From Bacteroidales bacterium (GTDB lineage: Bacteria; Bacteroidota; Bacteroidia; Bacteroidales; F082), in the NCBI GenBank assembly GCA_017508895.1, contig JAFWRA010000178.1, positions 1-9,605 of the forward strand: a DNA stretch of 9,605 nucleotides, in the 5' to 3' direction. Positions 1 through 6,928 of this stretch are shown one piece after another; the first letter of the stretch is position 1, and each line of letters starts with the position of its first letter. The position numbers and the translations under genes are program-made. A model generated the notes under the pieces. That model saw only the letters and a list, made by a program, of their open reading frames with translations, had not been told where the DNA came from and searched no databases.

Positions 1-173
1 CGGCGAGGCAGGATCTTACCCTGCTCGTTGACGAACTTCAGCAAGAAGTCGGCATCTTTGTAGTCGATGTACTTGATGCGGTTCTTCTTGAAGCGGCAGT
101 ATTTCTTTCTCTTGGTATCGACCGCAATGGGAGTCAGATATTTGATGTCGTTGTTATTGTTCACTTGTGCCAT
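1..173 (-). CDS. rpsR: Small ribosomal subunit protein bS18 (C-terminal part outside the window)
   Basis: Reading the minus strand from ATG at 171-173 gives 57 codons beginning [20 protein letters not shown], then a basic stretch ([20 protein letters not shown]) and a [18 protein letters not shown] segment. This is the recognisable bS18 pattern, including the YCRFKK core and the FLLKFV...GKILPR region. bS18 binds 16S rRNA in the platform of the 30S subunit as a partner of bS6. The gene is cut by the left edge of the window; the family is usually 75-90 residues, so roughly a third is missing. It starts 26 bases after the rpsF stop with no terminator between, so it is co-transcribed with rpsF. 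The usual rpsF-rpsR-rplI order would put rplI just outside, which cannot be checked here. Confidence 0.95.
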   Translation of the reverse strand, partial: MAQVNNNNDIKYLTPIAVDTKRKKYCRFKKNRIKYIDYKDADFLLKFVNEQGKILPR

Positions 174-199
174 TTTCTTCGATTTTTAATTGTTCAACA

Positions 200-550
200 T
201 TAAGCTTGGGTTTCAGCGGCAGCTTCGGCTTTCTTGCGTTTCTTCTCGTTGTAGGCAATAGCGTGCTTGTCGAGCTTCACGGTGAGGAAGCGCAAGATGC
301 GCTCGTCACGCTTCAGTTCGGTTTCGACATCGGCGATTACATTACCCTCGGCCTTGTACTCAATGAGTTGGTAAAAGCCCGTGGACTTCTTTTGGATAGG
401 ATAGGCAAGCTTGCGCATGCCCCAGTTCTCTTCATGAACAATCTCTGCACCATTATTGGTCAGATGATCTTCATACTTCTTTACCGCTTCCTTCATCTGT
501 TCGTCAGACAAAACGGGAGTTAAAATGAAAACGGTTTCGTACTGATTCAT
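200..550 (-). CDS. rpsF: Small ribosomal subunit protein bS6
   Basis: 116-residue protein starting [18 protein letters not shown], the standard start of bS6 (beta strand, then a helix that follows LSDEQ). It continues with a conserved [20 protein letters not shown] segment and a late [17 protein letters not shown] segment. A charged, alanine-rich tail (about residues 103-116) follows, as is common and variable in this family. bS6 forms a heterodimer with bS18 on the 30S platform. The gene leads the rpsF-rpsR operon and has its own -7 box (TACTTTTG at 613-620) immediately after the wecB stop. The start is fixed by homology to the family N-terminus; no strong Shine-Dalgarno sequence is visible, as is usual in Bacteroidetes. 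Confidence 0.96.
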   Translation of the reverse strand: MNQYETVFILTPVLSDEQMKEAVKKYEDHLTNNGAEIVHEENWGMRKLAYPIQKKSTGFYQLIEYKAEGNVIADVETELKRDERILRFLTVKLDKHAIAYNEKKRKKAEAAAETQA

Positions 551-591
551 AACTGAATTGATTGATTATTAAGTGATTAATGTTTAATACT

Positions 592-607
592 ACGATTCTG
601 AAATCGT
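592..607 (-). promoter_or_regulatory. Small hairpin in the rpsF 5' leader
   Basis: ACGATT and AATCGT (6 bp) flank a 4-base loop in the transcribed leader, just downstream of the -7 box. In many bacteria this operon is autoregulated by bS6:bS18 binding a leader RNA. The CCG-type binding motif described for other phyla is not evident here, so a regulatory role is only a guess. Confidence 0.3.
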
Positions 608-612
608 GGGTG

Positions 613-620
613 CAAAAGTA
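613..620 (-). promoter_or_regulatory. Promoter -7 box of the rpsF-rpsR operon
   Basis: Minus-strand TACTTTTG matches the Bacteroidetes TAnnTTTG -7 consensus exactly. A TTG-containing segment lies about 20 bases upstream (near 640-645) as a possible -33 element. It sits between the end of wecB (637) and the start of rpsF (550), leaving a leader of roughly 55-60 bases. Confidence 0.7.
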
Positions 621-636
621 CTACTTTTTTCTTAAT

Positions 637-1779
637 CTACAACACTTTGAAAGAAATAATTTTGTCGAGCACAAACTCGGCAGCATGGCCATCGCCAAAA
701 ATCTTCGGAAAATCAATAGGTGGATTGCCTTTAAAATGCTGCCAAGCCTCCATGATGTGGTCCTCATTGGCATCGGCGAGGATGGCGTTGCCTGTTTCCA
801 CGATTTCAATCCATTCCGTTTCGGGACGCAGGATGATGCCTGGCTTTTTGAAGAAATAGGCTTCCTTTTGCACGCCGCCCGAGTCGGTCATGATGAGTTG
901 TGCATGGCGCTCCAGGGCAATCATCTCCAAAAACGATACAGGTGGAATGAGCTTGATGTTTTGACAACTGAAGATTTGTTTTTGGAAGTTTTCATCGAGG
1001 TTGGTTTTCGAGAGCTTTGCTGTCCTTGGATGTAGCGGCAGCACGACTTGACATTCTTCGGATAGTTTTATGATGCTTCTGAAGATGGCACTGAGCCTTT
1101 CGGGATGGTCGGTGTTACTGTCGCGATGGATGGTGGCCAAGATATAAGGCTTGTCGTTTAATGCCAATCGCTTGATGATGTCGGTTTTCTCCTCTGCGAT
1201 GTCGGCGAAATACAGACTGTTGTCATACATGATGTCTCCACAAAGGTACACCTTCGGATTGTCAATGGTAAAAGGTCCGTTGTTATCCATAGGGAATCCT
1301 TCGTGCTTCAGATTATCCAATCCAGCTTTGGTTGGGGTGAAGAGCAGGGTGGAGCAGTGGTCGCAAACGATGCGGTTGATCTCTTCGGGCATGGCTTTGT
1401 TGAACGAGCGCAGTCCCGCCTCTATGTGGACGATAGGCACGTGAATCTTGGCAGCGGCCACGGCACCAGCCAAAGTGGAATTGGTGTCGCCATAGAGCAC
1501 TATGAAATCAGGCTGCTCCTTTATTAATATGGCCTCAATGCCTTCGGTCATGCGGGCGGTCTGTACGCCGTGTGATGCCGAGCCGACGTGAAGGTTGTAG
1601 TCAGGACGCGGGATTTGCAGCTCGTCAAAAAACACTTCCGACATGTTGTCGTCATAATGCTGTCCTGTGTGGACGATGACTTCCTGTATCTGATTCGCAT
1701 AGTGGTTCCTGATGGCGCGGCTCAATGCGGCAGCCTTAATGATTTGGGGTCTTGCCCCGATGATGGTTACGAGTTTCAT
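637..1779 (-). CDS. wecB: UDP-N-acetylglucosamine 2-epimerase (non-hydrolysing type)
   Basis: 380-residue cytosolic enzyme, the normal length for the family, that interconverts UDP-GlcNAc and UDP-ManNAc, the entry point to ManNAc-containing surface polysaccharides. Visible family motifs: N-terminal nucleotide-fold segment TIIGARPQIIKAAAL (about residues 5-19), HTGQHYDDNMS (37-47), YGDTNST with D98, HIEAGLRSF with E120, MPEEINR with E132/E133, TIHRDSNTD with H218, and SGGVQKEAYFFKKPG near residue 300. The D, E, E and H positions match the catalytic acids and histidine of E. coli WecB. The usual HRxEN motif reads HRDSN here. The gene follows radC by 14 bases with no terminator, so it is probably read from the radC promoter. 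It is not embedded in a visible polysaccharide cluster, so which glycan it serves is unknown. Confidence 0.92.
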   Translation of the reverse strand: MKLVTIIGARPQIIKAAALSRAIRNHYANQIQEVIVHTGQHYDDNMSEVFFDELQIPRPDYNLHVGSASHGVQTARMTEGIEAILIKEQPDFIVLYGDTNSTLAGAVAAAKIHVPIVHIEAGLRSFNKAMPEEINRIVCDHCSTLLFTPTKAGLDNLKHEGFPMDNNGPFTIDNPKVYLCGDIMYDNSLYFADIAEEKTDIIKRLALNDKPYILATIHRDSNTDHPERLSAIFRSIIKLSEECQVVLPLHPRTAKLSKTNLDENFQKQIFSCQNIKLIPPVSFLEMIALERHAQLIMTDSGGVQKEAYFFKKPGIILRPETEWIEIVETGNAILADANEDHIMEAWQHFKGNPPIDFPKIFGDGHAAEFVLDKIISFKVL

Positions 1780-1793
1780 GGGAGGTTTGCGTT

Positions 1794-2489
1794 TCAGAGG
1801 GTCATTTCTCCGTGGTCGCGGAAGCTGTGATAACGTTCGTTGCCAATGATGATATGGTCGATGACATTGATATCTAAGAGTTTGCCGGCGGCAATCAGTT
1901 TTTTCGTCAGTTGTCGATCGTCTTCACTGGGGCGTGGATTGCCTGAAGGGTGGTTGTGGCCCAAAACGATGCATGTGGCATTGAGGTTTAAGGCGTTTTT
2001 GAAGATGATTTTTGGGTCGGCAATGACGGTAGTGGTACCCCCATTGCTGATGCATTCCACTTTCAGCACATGATTGCTTTGGTTGAGATACATGACCAAG
2101 AAATGCTCTTGCCTCATGTCGTCAATGTAAGGAAGAAACCGCTCAAAGGAGTCTTTCGAGTCTTTTACCTCAGAAGGCAGACTGGCCTCTGCTGCGCGAC
2201 GGCGTTTACCAAGCTCAAGTGCCGCTAAGATGGTGATGGCCTTGGCTTCGCCGATGCCGTCGTGTTGGGTCAAGTCGTCAATAGTGAGGTTAGATAGCGT
2301 GATGAGGTTGTTGCCGACGCTGTCGAGGAGTGCGCGAGCCACATCCACTGCCGACATGCCTTCTTTGCCTACGCGTAAAAGTATGGCCAATAATTCAGCA
2401 TTGCTGAGTGCAATCTTGCCTTTCGACATCATTTTCTCGCGTGGGCGGTCGTCGGCAGCCCAATCCTTGATGGATTTTTTCTCGGTCAT
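1794..2489 (-). CDS. radC: RadC-family protein with an intact JAMM metal site
   Basis: 231 residues, full length for RadC. The N-terminus (SIKDWAADDRPREKM, residues 6-20) is the typical family start. A helix-hairpin-helix-like segment follows (about 66-95, with HDGIGEAKAITILAALELGKR), then the MPN+ domain (about 108-231). The JAMM zinc motif is complete: E128 in RQEHF and H178-x-H180...D191 in LGHNHPSGNPRPSEDD. Despite the name, the family is not well established as a DNA-repair enzyme; the JAMM fold suggests metallopeptidase or isopeptidase chemistry, with unknown substrate. It is the first gene of a two-gene unit with wecB, with a near-consensus -7 box upstream. Function beyond the domain assignment is uncertain. 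Confidence 0.94.
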   Translation of the reverse strand: MTEKKSIKDWAADDRPREKMMSKGKIALSNAELLAILLRVGKEGMSAVDVARALLDSVGNNLITLSNLTIDDLTQHDGIGEAKAITILAALELGKRRRAAEASLPSEVKDSKDSFERFLPYIDDMRQEHFLVMYLNQSNHVLKVECISNGGTTTVIADPKIIFKNALNLNATCIVLGHNHPSGNPRPSEDDRQLTKKLIAAGKLLDINVIDHIIIGNERYHSFRDHGEMTL

Positions 2490-2514
2490 GGCTGAAATGT
2501 TTTGTTTCGGGCGG

Positions 2515-2522
2515 TAAAGATA
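2515..2522 (-). promoter_or_regulatory. Probable -7 box of the radC-wecB unit
   Basis: Minus-strand TATCTTTA differs from TAnnTTTG in only the last base. A TTTTGG segment about 20 bases upstream, in the T-run of the preceding rpsT terminator, could serve as the -33 element, so terminator and promoter are packed back to back. Confidence 0.5.
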
Positions 2523-2545
2523 ATCATTTTGGGATTACCTCAACC

Positions 2546-2576
2546 AAAAAAGCCTCTTCCACTGTGTAGAAGAGGC
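2546..2576 (-). terminator. Intrinsic terminator of rpsT
   Basis: Minus-strand stem GCCTCTTC/GAAGAGGC (8 perfect pairs, arms at 2569-2576 and 2552-2559) with a 9-base loop, followed by six T. It lies 28 bases after the rpsT stop and separates rpsT from radC. Confidence 0.9.
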
Positions 2577-2603
2577 ACCAACATGTATGAATAAAACTTC
2601 CAA

Positions 2604-2858
2604 TTATGCCAATTTTGCTGTGAATTTCGACAGCTTCGACTTCAGGTTGGCGGCTTTGTTCTTGTGGATGATACCACGCTTGGCCACCTTGTCGATGATG
2701 GAGAACAACTTTGAAAGTTGACCTTCAGCTTCCGACTTGCTGGTTAAAGCCCTGAATTTCTTCACTTCGTTACGCATGTTCTTGGCGTAGTAACGGTTGT
2801 GCAAACGTCTCTTTTCAGTCTGACGAATTCTCTTTAATGCATCTTTGTGATTTGCCAT
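2604..2858 (-). CDS. rpsT: Small ribosomal subunit protein bS20
   Basis: 84 residues, very basic, starting MANHKDALKRIRQTEKRRLH, the standard bS20 N-terminus. It continues as predicted long helices with NRYYAKNMRNEVKKF and a late RGIIHKNKAANLKSKLSKF segment, the conserved C-terminal helix of the family. bS20 binds the lower body of 16S rRNA early in 30S assembly. The gene is a monocistronic unit: a consensus -7 box lies about 45 bases upstream and a strong intrinsic terminator follows. A GGA-containing purine stretch lies about 10 bases before the ATG. Confidence 0.96.
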   Translation of the reverse strand: MANHKDALKRIRQTEKRRLHNRYYAKNMRNEVKKFRALTSKSEAEGQLSKLFSIIDKVAKRGIIHKNKAANLKSKLSKFTAKLA

Positions 2859-2902
2859 ATCTTTTATTCCTTTTTTGCTTTAATTCTTCTTAAATCGGGC
2901 TG

Positions 2903-2910
2903 CAAAATTA
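2903..2910 (-). promoter_or_regulatory. Promoter -7 box of rpsT
   Basis: Minus-strand TAATTTTG, an exact TAnnTTTG match. TTTTTGG lies upstream at about 2933-2939 as a possible -33 element; its spacing is slightly longer than the usual 19-21 bases. It sits between the mtaB stop (2964) and the rpsT start (2858). No terminator is visible after mtaB, so read-through into rpsT is possible. Confidence 0.7.
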
Positions 2911-2963
2911 CAACTTTTCTCCGAATTAAGACCCAAAAAGAAGAATTTTTTAATCAAAAATGT

Positions 2964-4259
2964 TTAATTTGTTGATTTTCCGATAAATGCCATCTTTTCT
3001 TCATTGTCTCGGCGTATGATTTCGTCTAACCTAATATTAATAAAGGTGTTTTTCTCCAAATCTTTAGCGTTGAGGGTGATGGGGATGTAGTTTTCGCCAT
3101 AGCCTCGTGCCACTCCTTTGCTGTCGATGCGTTCGATTAGCATCCTTTGATTTCGGCCTTGCATCGATTCATAATACTTGGTTTTGTTTTCCAAGGAAAT
3201 CTGCCGCATGACTTCGCTACGTTCGGTTTTCACCTTTTCTGGAATTTGGTCGGGCATTACGGCGGCCTTTGTTCCTGTGCGCACTGAATACTTGAAGGTG
3301 TGGATGTGGCTGAAACCGATTTCCTTCGCAAAGTCACAACTTTCCTTGAAAGTGGTTTCGGTTTCGCCTGGAAAACCCACGATGATGTCGGTGGTGAGGT
3401 TGAAGTCGGGACGGAAGGCCTTGATGCGTTGGCACATGTCGCGGAACTGGGCGACGGTATAAAAGCGGTGCATCCGTTTCAAGGTGTCGTCGGAACCGCT
3501 TTGCAGGCAGATGTGCATGTGGGGTGCAAGTTTCTCGTGCTGGAAGAGCTGCAAAAAACGGTCACTGAACTGGTCGGGCTCGATGGAGGAAACGCGGACA
3601 CGGAAGTCGCCTTCGATTTCCAGAATGTTTTCCACAAGTTGCTCAAAATTAGTGCCCTCAAATTGGTATCGTCCCATGTTGACCCCCGTCAATACAACTT
3701 CCTTGAAACCATGGCTTACGACTTTGCGAACATTGTCATAGATGTCCTCAGCGGGACGACTCGTTGCCCTTCCACGCACCATCGGGATGATGCAATAGGA
3801 GCAGAAGTTGTTGCAGCCGTCGTGGATTTTGATGAGGCTGCGGGTGTGGAAGGTATCAAAAGCGGGTCGGTAGCTGAACAGGTCGCGGTCGTAGCCTTCG
3901 GGGTCGCTGTGACCCGTGCGGAAATGTTCGTTGATGATGTCGAACAAGGCGGCTTTGCGCTCGTTGTCGATGATATAATCAGCGATGCCCGATTGCAGTA
4001 ACTCCTCTTTCCTATGGTTGACCATGCACCCGGTAACGGCAATCAAAGCCTCTGGGTGCTTGCGTCTAATCTGTCGGATGGCCTGACGGCACTTTTGGTC
4101 GCTCGTATTGGTGACGGTACAGGTGTTCACAACGAAAATGTCAGCTGTGCTATCGTCGTCAGCAATCTCATAACCTTCCGCCTTGAACCGCGACGCCAAA
4201 GCATCGGTTTCATAGAGGTTCACTCGGCAACCTAAGGTTTTGAAGGCAATCCTTCTCAT
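2964..4259 (-). CDS. mtaB: tRNA (t6A37) methylthiotransferase MtaB
   Basis: 431-residue radical-SAM enzyme. It is assigned to the MtaB subgroup, which converts t6A37 to ms2t6A37 in ANN-decoding tRNAs. Order of parts: N-terminal methylthiotransferase domain with its three cluster cysteines C11 (TLGCRVN), C47 (NTCTVTN) and C78 (VTGCMVN); radical-SAM core with C149-x3-C153-x2-C156 (DGCNNFCSYC); then a C-terminal TRAM-like region (about 368-431). The TLGCRVN and NTCTVTN spellings are typical of MtaB, as opposed to GCQMN and TCSVR of MiaB. ISSIEP-like VSSIEPDQF and LQSGSD segments are also present. Its ATG overlaps the miaB stop as ATGA, so translation is likely coupled. The assignment is by motif recognition; a t6A substrate is inferred from the family. 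Confidence 0.92.
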   Translation of the reverse strand: MRRIAFKTLGCRVNLYETDALASRFKAEGYEIADDDSTADIFVVNTCTVTNTSDQKCRQAIRQIRRKHPEALIAVTGCMVNHRKEELLQSGIADYIIDNERKAALFDIINEHFRTGHSDPEGYDRDLFSYRPAFDTFHTRSLIKIHDGCNNFCSYCIIPMVRGRATSRPAEDIYDNVRKVVSHGFKEVVLTGVNMGRYQFEGTNFEQLVENILEIEGDFRVRVSSIEPDQFSDRFLQLFQHEKLAPHMHICLQSGSDDTLKRMHRFYTVAQFRDMCQRIKAFRPDFNLTTDIIVGFPGETETTFKESCDFAKEIGFSHIHTFKYSVRTGTKAAVMPDQIPEKVKTERSEVMRQISLENKTKYYESMQGRNQRMLIERIDSKGVARGYGENYIPITLNAKDLEKNTFINIRLDEIIRRDNEEKMAFIGKSTN

Positions 4260-5641
4260 CCCATCAACTCTCCTTCAATTGATAACGGCGAAGCCAAAGT
4301 CACCTTGACATTCACAATCTGTCCAATAAGACTAGTGTCTTTCGAGGCGAAGCGTATTACAATCTTACCTTCAGTATGGCCGGTGAGGTAGCCGTTCTTG
4401 AGGTCCTGGCTCTCTACTAGCATCTTGACAGTCTTCCCGATGAGACCTTGGTTGTAAACAAGGCTGTGTTTCATCAGTTCCTCAGTGAGGCGGTGGTAAC
4501 GCTCACGCTTCACTTCCTTCGGCACGTCATCGTCCCATTCCGAGGCCACGGCGCCTGGACGTACACTGTACTGCGCGATGAATGCCATGTTGTATTTGAA
4601 CTCTTCCATAGCCTTGCGCGTGTTTTCAAACTCCTCTTCGGTCTCGTGGGTGAAGCCCACAATGATGTCGGTGAAGATGGTGGCGGTGGGCAGTTTCTCT
4701 CGGATGGTTTGAATGATATGGCGGTAGGTGGCCAGGTCGTGGTGACGGTTCATGCGTTGCAGCATGTTCTCATCGCCTGACTGAATGGGGATGTGGATCT
4801 GCTTGCCGAGGCAGTCGTATTGCGCCATCACCTCAATGACATCGTCCTTCATGTCGCGGGGATGGGGCGCAGTATAATACACCCAAAACTCCTTGCCCGA
4901 GATCTTGCCGAATTCGCCCACGCGGCGTAGCAATTCCGCAAAATCAATTTCTTCGCCTTTCTTGTCGAGGCCGTAGGAATTGACGTTCTGTCCTAACAGC
5001 GTGATGCTCTTGTAACCTTTCTCAACCAAATCCTTCAGCTCTGCCAGAATCTCTTCTGAAGGTCTCGACACCTCGCGGCCACGGGTGTAGGGCACGGCAC
5101 AGTAGGTGCAGAACTTGTTGCAGCCGTTCTGAATAGGTATGAAGGCCTCGAAAGTGGATGTCTGTGTGGGTGTGATGGCCCAGAACTTGTCCATGTTGGC
5201 CGACGGATTGATCTTGTCGTCCTTGTGGAACAGCGGCACCAAAGGCTTGACCACAGGTTGGTATTCAATCTCTTCTCCAAAATGCAACGAGGCTGGCGTG
5301 ACGATTCCGTACTGCCGGATCATGTCGGGGAAGTTGGGCAGCTCGTTCATGGCGAAGACCAAGTCAAAGAGCTTGAGGAAACGCAGGCGGTCGGCGGGCA
5401 GGATGCAGCCCGACACGAAAGTGATGACGTTTTGGCGGTTCTTCATGGCGTTCCATTTCTCGATGCGGCCATACACCTTGTCGATGCCTTTTTGCCGCAC
5501 CGAGCAGGCGATGATGCCGAGAATGGTGGCTTCGTCTTCGTTTTCCGTTTGCACGAAACCCATGCCATTGAGTACTGTGCGCACACGTTCCGTGTCGCTC
5601 AAGTTCATCTGGCAGCCTAAGGGGAGAAGATAGTATTTCAT
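4256..5641 (-). CDS. miaB: MiaB-like tRNA (i6A37) methylthiotransferase, divergent type
   Basis: 461 residues from the chosen start, a radical-SAM methylthiotransferase expected to make ms2i6A37 in UNN-decoding tRNAs. The first domain has cluster cysteines C10 (PLGCQMN), C46 (IIACSVRQKG) and C79 (VSGCILP). The radical-SAM core has C174-x3-C178-x2-C181 (GCNKFCTYCAVPYTRGRE), followed by LLGQNVNSYG and HIPIQSGDENML. A TRAM domain lies at about 396-461. An upstream in-frame ATG at 5674 would add 11 residues, but it falls only about 3 bases after the predicted transcription start, and the family begins at MKYYLLPLGCQMN, so 5641 is preferred. The sequence differs from the usual Bacteroidetes MiaB (which has NTCSVR and CDNMCTFCVVPFTRG): here it reads ACSVRQKG and CNKFCTYCAVPYTRG, and has MAFIAQYSVRPGAVA. 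It overlaps mtaB by four bases. Confidence 0.85.
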   Translation of the reverse strand: MKYYLLPLGCQMNLSDTERVRTVLNGMGFVQTENEDEATILGIIACSVRQKGIDKVYGRIEKWNAMKNRQNVITFVSGCILPADRLRFLKLFDLVFAMNELPNFPDMIRQYGIVTPASLHFGEEIEYQPVVKPLVPLFHKDDKINPSANMDKFWAITPTQTSTFEAFIPIQNGCNKFCTYCAVPYTRGREVSRPSEEILAELKDLVEKGYKSITLLGQNVNSYGLDKKGEEIDFAELLRRVGEFGKISGKEFWVYYTAPHPRDMKDDVIEVMAQYDCLGKQIHIPIQSGDENMLQRMNRHHDLATYRHIIQTIREKLPTATIFTDIIVGFTHETEEEFENTRKAMEEFKYNMAFIAQYSVRPGAVASEWDDDVPKEVKRERYHRLTEELMKHSLVYNQGLIGKTVKMLVESQDLKNGYLTGHTEGKIVIRFASKDTSLIGQIVNVKVTLASPLSIEGELMG

Positions 5642-5682
5642 TCGGTTATCAGTTGAAAGTTGGTGTTTGTTCAATCAGGCTG

Positions 5683-5690
5683 CAAAAATA
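5683..5690 (-). promoter_or_regulatory. Promoter -7 box of the miaB-mtaB operon
   Basis: Minus-strand TATTTTTG, an exact TAnnTTTG match, lying between the lplA stop (5702) and miaB. The expected transcription start near 5676 supports initiation of MiaB at 5641 and not at the upstream ATG at 5674. No clear -33 TTTG is seen; TTTA at 5709-5712 is the nearest candidate. Confidence 0.6.
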
Positions 5691-5701
5691 CAGTTTTTTA
5701 T

Positions 5702-6667
5702 TCAGCCGTAAATTAAGTTAATGATGTCTCGAAGGATTTCGTTATCGGAATCAAGCTCGGGTGTGGTTTTGGTGGACGCACCATGCAATAATTGTTCGGC
5801 CAGTTGGATGGTCTCGGGCTCAAGACAATCCGATGCGATTTGAATGTCTTTGATAATAGCATTAGCTTCATCGATTTGCAGCGCGATTTCCACGCCACCC
5901 CATGGGAAACGGTTTTTTTTTGAGGTCTTGAATTGTCTCCAACGGCCGAAAAGGAAGTCGTCCGATGCGATGTGTTCTCTGATGGCTTGCACTTCTCTAT
6001 TATTAATAAAGGTGTCGAAATCTAGCATTTCGGCCTTGCCACTGTAAACTTTCTCAAACGAGGCAATCAGAGGCAGTTTGATGTTCTCTGAAGTCAATTC
6101 TGACACGGCTTCGCTGAGGTTGATGACTCGTGAAGCCACACTTTTCACACCGTTTTTCAGAAGTTTGGCTTTGTCGACGATGAGGTAGCGTTGCATCATC
6201 GCTCCATCGGTCTTGATGAGGATGGTGCCGTGGTGCAGGTCGTTTTTCTGGCCTTTCGCAAAGGCGTTGCCCGAGAATTTACGCCCATAGTAGGTGAGGT
6301 CGTTGCGCCCCGAGATTTCGGTTTGCAAACCGTAGGAGAGGAGCGCATCCTGGATGACGGAGAGTTGCTTCCGAACATCGTACAATGGTTTGTCCACTAT
6401 AAACGAGAAGTTGATGTTGCCCAAGTCGTGATACACAGCACCGCCTCCTGTGCCTCGCCGCATGAGGTGACCGCCTTCATCGAGGAGCAACTTGACATTG
6501 CACTCCGAATAAGGGTTTTGGTTGTAACCAATGACGACGGTCTGCTGGTTTTTCCAGAGATACATAGTGGTAATGTCTTCCTCTTGGTTGTCAGTGAGAT
6601 ACTGTTCGACAGCGCGATTGATGAAAGGGTCGTATTGGTTGCTGACGACGACTTGTAGCTTGTTCAT
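5702..6667 (-). CDS. lplA: Lipoate-protein ligase A
   Basis: 321-residue cytosolic enzyme that activates free lipoate with ATP and attaches it to lysines of lipoyl domains (2-oxoacid dehydrogenases, GcvH). Visible motifs of the LplA/BPL fold: early LWKNQQTVVIGYNQNPYSE (37-55), the signature RRGTGGGAVYHDLGNINFSF (70-89), SGRNDLTYYGRKFSGNAF with the catalytic lysine K130 (119-136), and HHGTILI (145-151). A C-terminal accessory domain (about 240-321) is present, making this a full-size bacterial LplA. The start MNKLQVVVSNQYDPF is family-like. No lipoyl-dependent complex is encoded in the window. The gene borders the integrated element: a terminator ends 18 bases before its start and no consensus -7 box is seen there, so its promoter is unclear. 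An 8-A run at 5914-5921 is inside the reading frame without disrupting it. Confidence 0.93.
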   Translation of the reverse strand: MNKLQVVVSNQYDPFINRAVEQYLTDNQEEDITTMYLWKNQQTVVIGYNQNPYSECNVKLLLDEGGHLMRRGTGGGAVYHDLGNINFSFIVDKPLYDVRKQLSVIQDALLSYGLQTEISGRNDLTYYGRKFSGNAFAKGQKNDLHHGTILIKTDGAMMQRYLIVDKAKLLKNGVKSVASRVINLSEAVSELTSENIKLPLIASFEKVYSGKAEMLDFDTFINNREVQAIREHIASDDFLFGRWRQFKTSKKNRFPWGGVEIALQIDEANAIIKDIQIASDCLEPETIQLAEQLLHGASTKTTPELDSDNEILRDIINLIYG

Positions 6668-6684
6668 AGCACTATAATTGACAA

Positions 6685-6712
6685 TAAAAAAGCCCGCTGA
6701 TTTGGCGGGCTT
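6685..6712 (-). terminator. Intrinsic terminator upstream of lplA
   Basis: Minus-strand stem AAGCCCGC/GCGGGCTT (8 perfect pairs, arms 6705-6712 and 6690-6697) with a 7-base loop followed by a six-T run. It faces the minus direction only; the plus strand has no T-run after it. It must serve a minus-strand gene to the right, of which only an orphan coding end remains at 6733-6792. Confidence 0.85.
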
Positions 6713-6732
6713 GGTTGGTAGTCTCTCCGGGA

Positions 6733-6792
6733 TTACTTCAACAAACCCGTAATGGATTTCGTTAGAGGTGATTTCGGGGAGGATTTATTCAT
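6733..6792 (-). other. Orphan minus-strand coding end / candidate left attachment (attL) region
   Basis: A minus-strand open frame of at most 19 codons ends ...KSPLTKSITGLLK and a TAA stop at 6733-6735, about 20 bases before the strong terminator. A terminator that close to a short orphan frame suggests the 3' end of a chromosomal gene separated from its body by insertion of the element carrying the integrase at 6996. The plus strand here repeats GATTTCG at 6755-6761 and 6770-6776, with a further GATTT at 6782, and has CGGG...CCCG and ATTAC...GTAAT inverted repeats. The gene family of the fragment is not recognised. It could instead be a chance open frame. Confidence 0.35.
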
Positions 6793-6805
6793 AATTCATT
6801 GAATT
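6793..6805. repeat. 13-base palindrome in the junction region
   Basis: AATTCA-T-TGAATT, a perfect 6-bp inverted repeat around a single base. It may be a recombinase core or regulator half-site pair, but such AT-rich palindromes also arise by chance. Confidence 0.3.
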
Positions 6806-6881
6806 TCAGTGTTGTTATTATCCGTGGCCGTTATTTAGAACTAAAACAAATTACTACGAAATAACACATTTTGTGGGTTTG

Positions 6882-6902
6882 GTTGACACGGCGTTGACAC
6901 GG
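6882..6902 (+). repeat. Tandem GTTGACACGG repeat before the integrase
   Basis: GTTGACACGG occurs at 6882-6891 and 6893-6902, a perfect 10-base direct repeat with an 11-base period (one helical turn). It covers the expected -33 region of the integrase promoter. That spacing suits two protein molecules bound side by side, such as arm-type integrase sites, an excisionase or a repressor of int. Confidence 0.6.
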
Positions 6903-6908
6903 ATTTTG

Positions 6909-6916
6909 TATATTTG
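6909..6916 (+). promoter_or_regulatory. Promoter -7 box of the integrase gene
   Basis: TATATTTG matches TAnnTTTG exactly. A TTGA inside the tandem repeat lies about 22 bases upstream and could act as the -33 element. The predicted leader is roughly 70 bases. Confidence 0.65.
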
Positions 6917-6928
6917 CAGTGCCTTTTG

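Noticed and set aside
580..636. bS6:bS18 autoregulatory leader RNA of the type described in other phyla
   Set aside because: Only a 6-bp hairpin is visible and the expected CCG-containing binding motif is missing from the short leader, so no riboregulator is claimed.
3300..4001. 233-codon plus-strand open frame opposite mtaB
   Set aside because: It is antisense to a clearly conserved radical-SAM gene and its translation has no recognisable domain; it is a mirror of mtaB codon usage.
5914..5921. Run of eight A in the lplA coding strand as a programmed frameshift site
   Set aside because: The frame continues normally to a full-length C-terminal domain and no downstream pseudoknot or alternative frame is evident.
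3035..6015. Shared 15-mer TATTAATAAAGGTGT in mtaB (3035-3049) and lplA (6001-6015)
   Set aside because: Both encode the same short peptide TFIN on the minus strand and the flanks do not match, so this is coding coincidence and not a repeat element.
6717..6745. tRNA 3'-end-like sequence on the minus strand (CCCGG AGAGACT A CCA), which would be a classic integrase target
   Set aside because: The preceding bases do not form a T-loop or T-stem (no GTTCGA-like segment and no CCGGG partner), and no anticodon or D arm lies upstream. It appears to be a chance resemblance.
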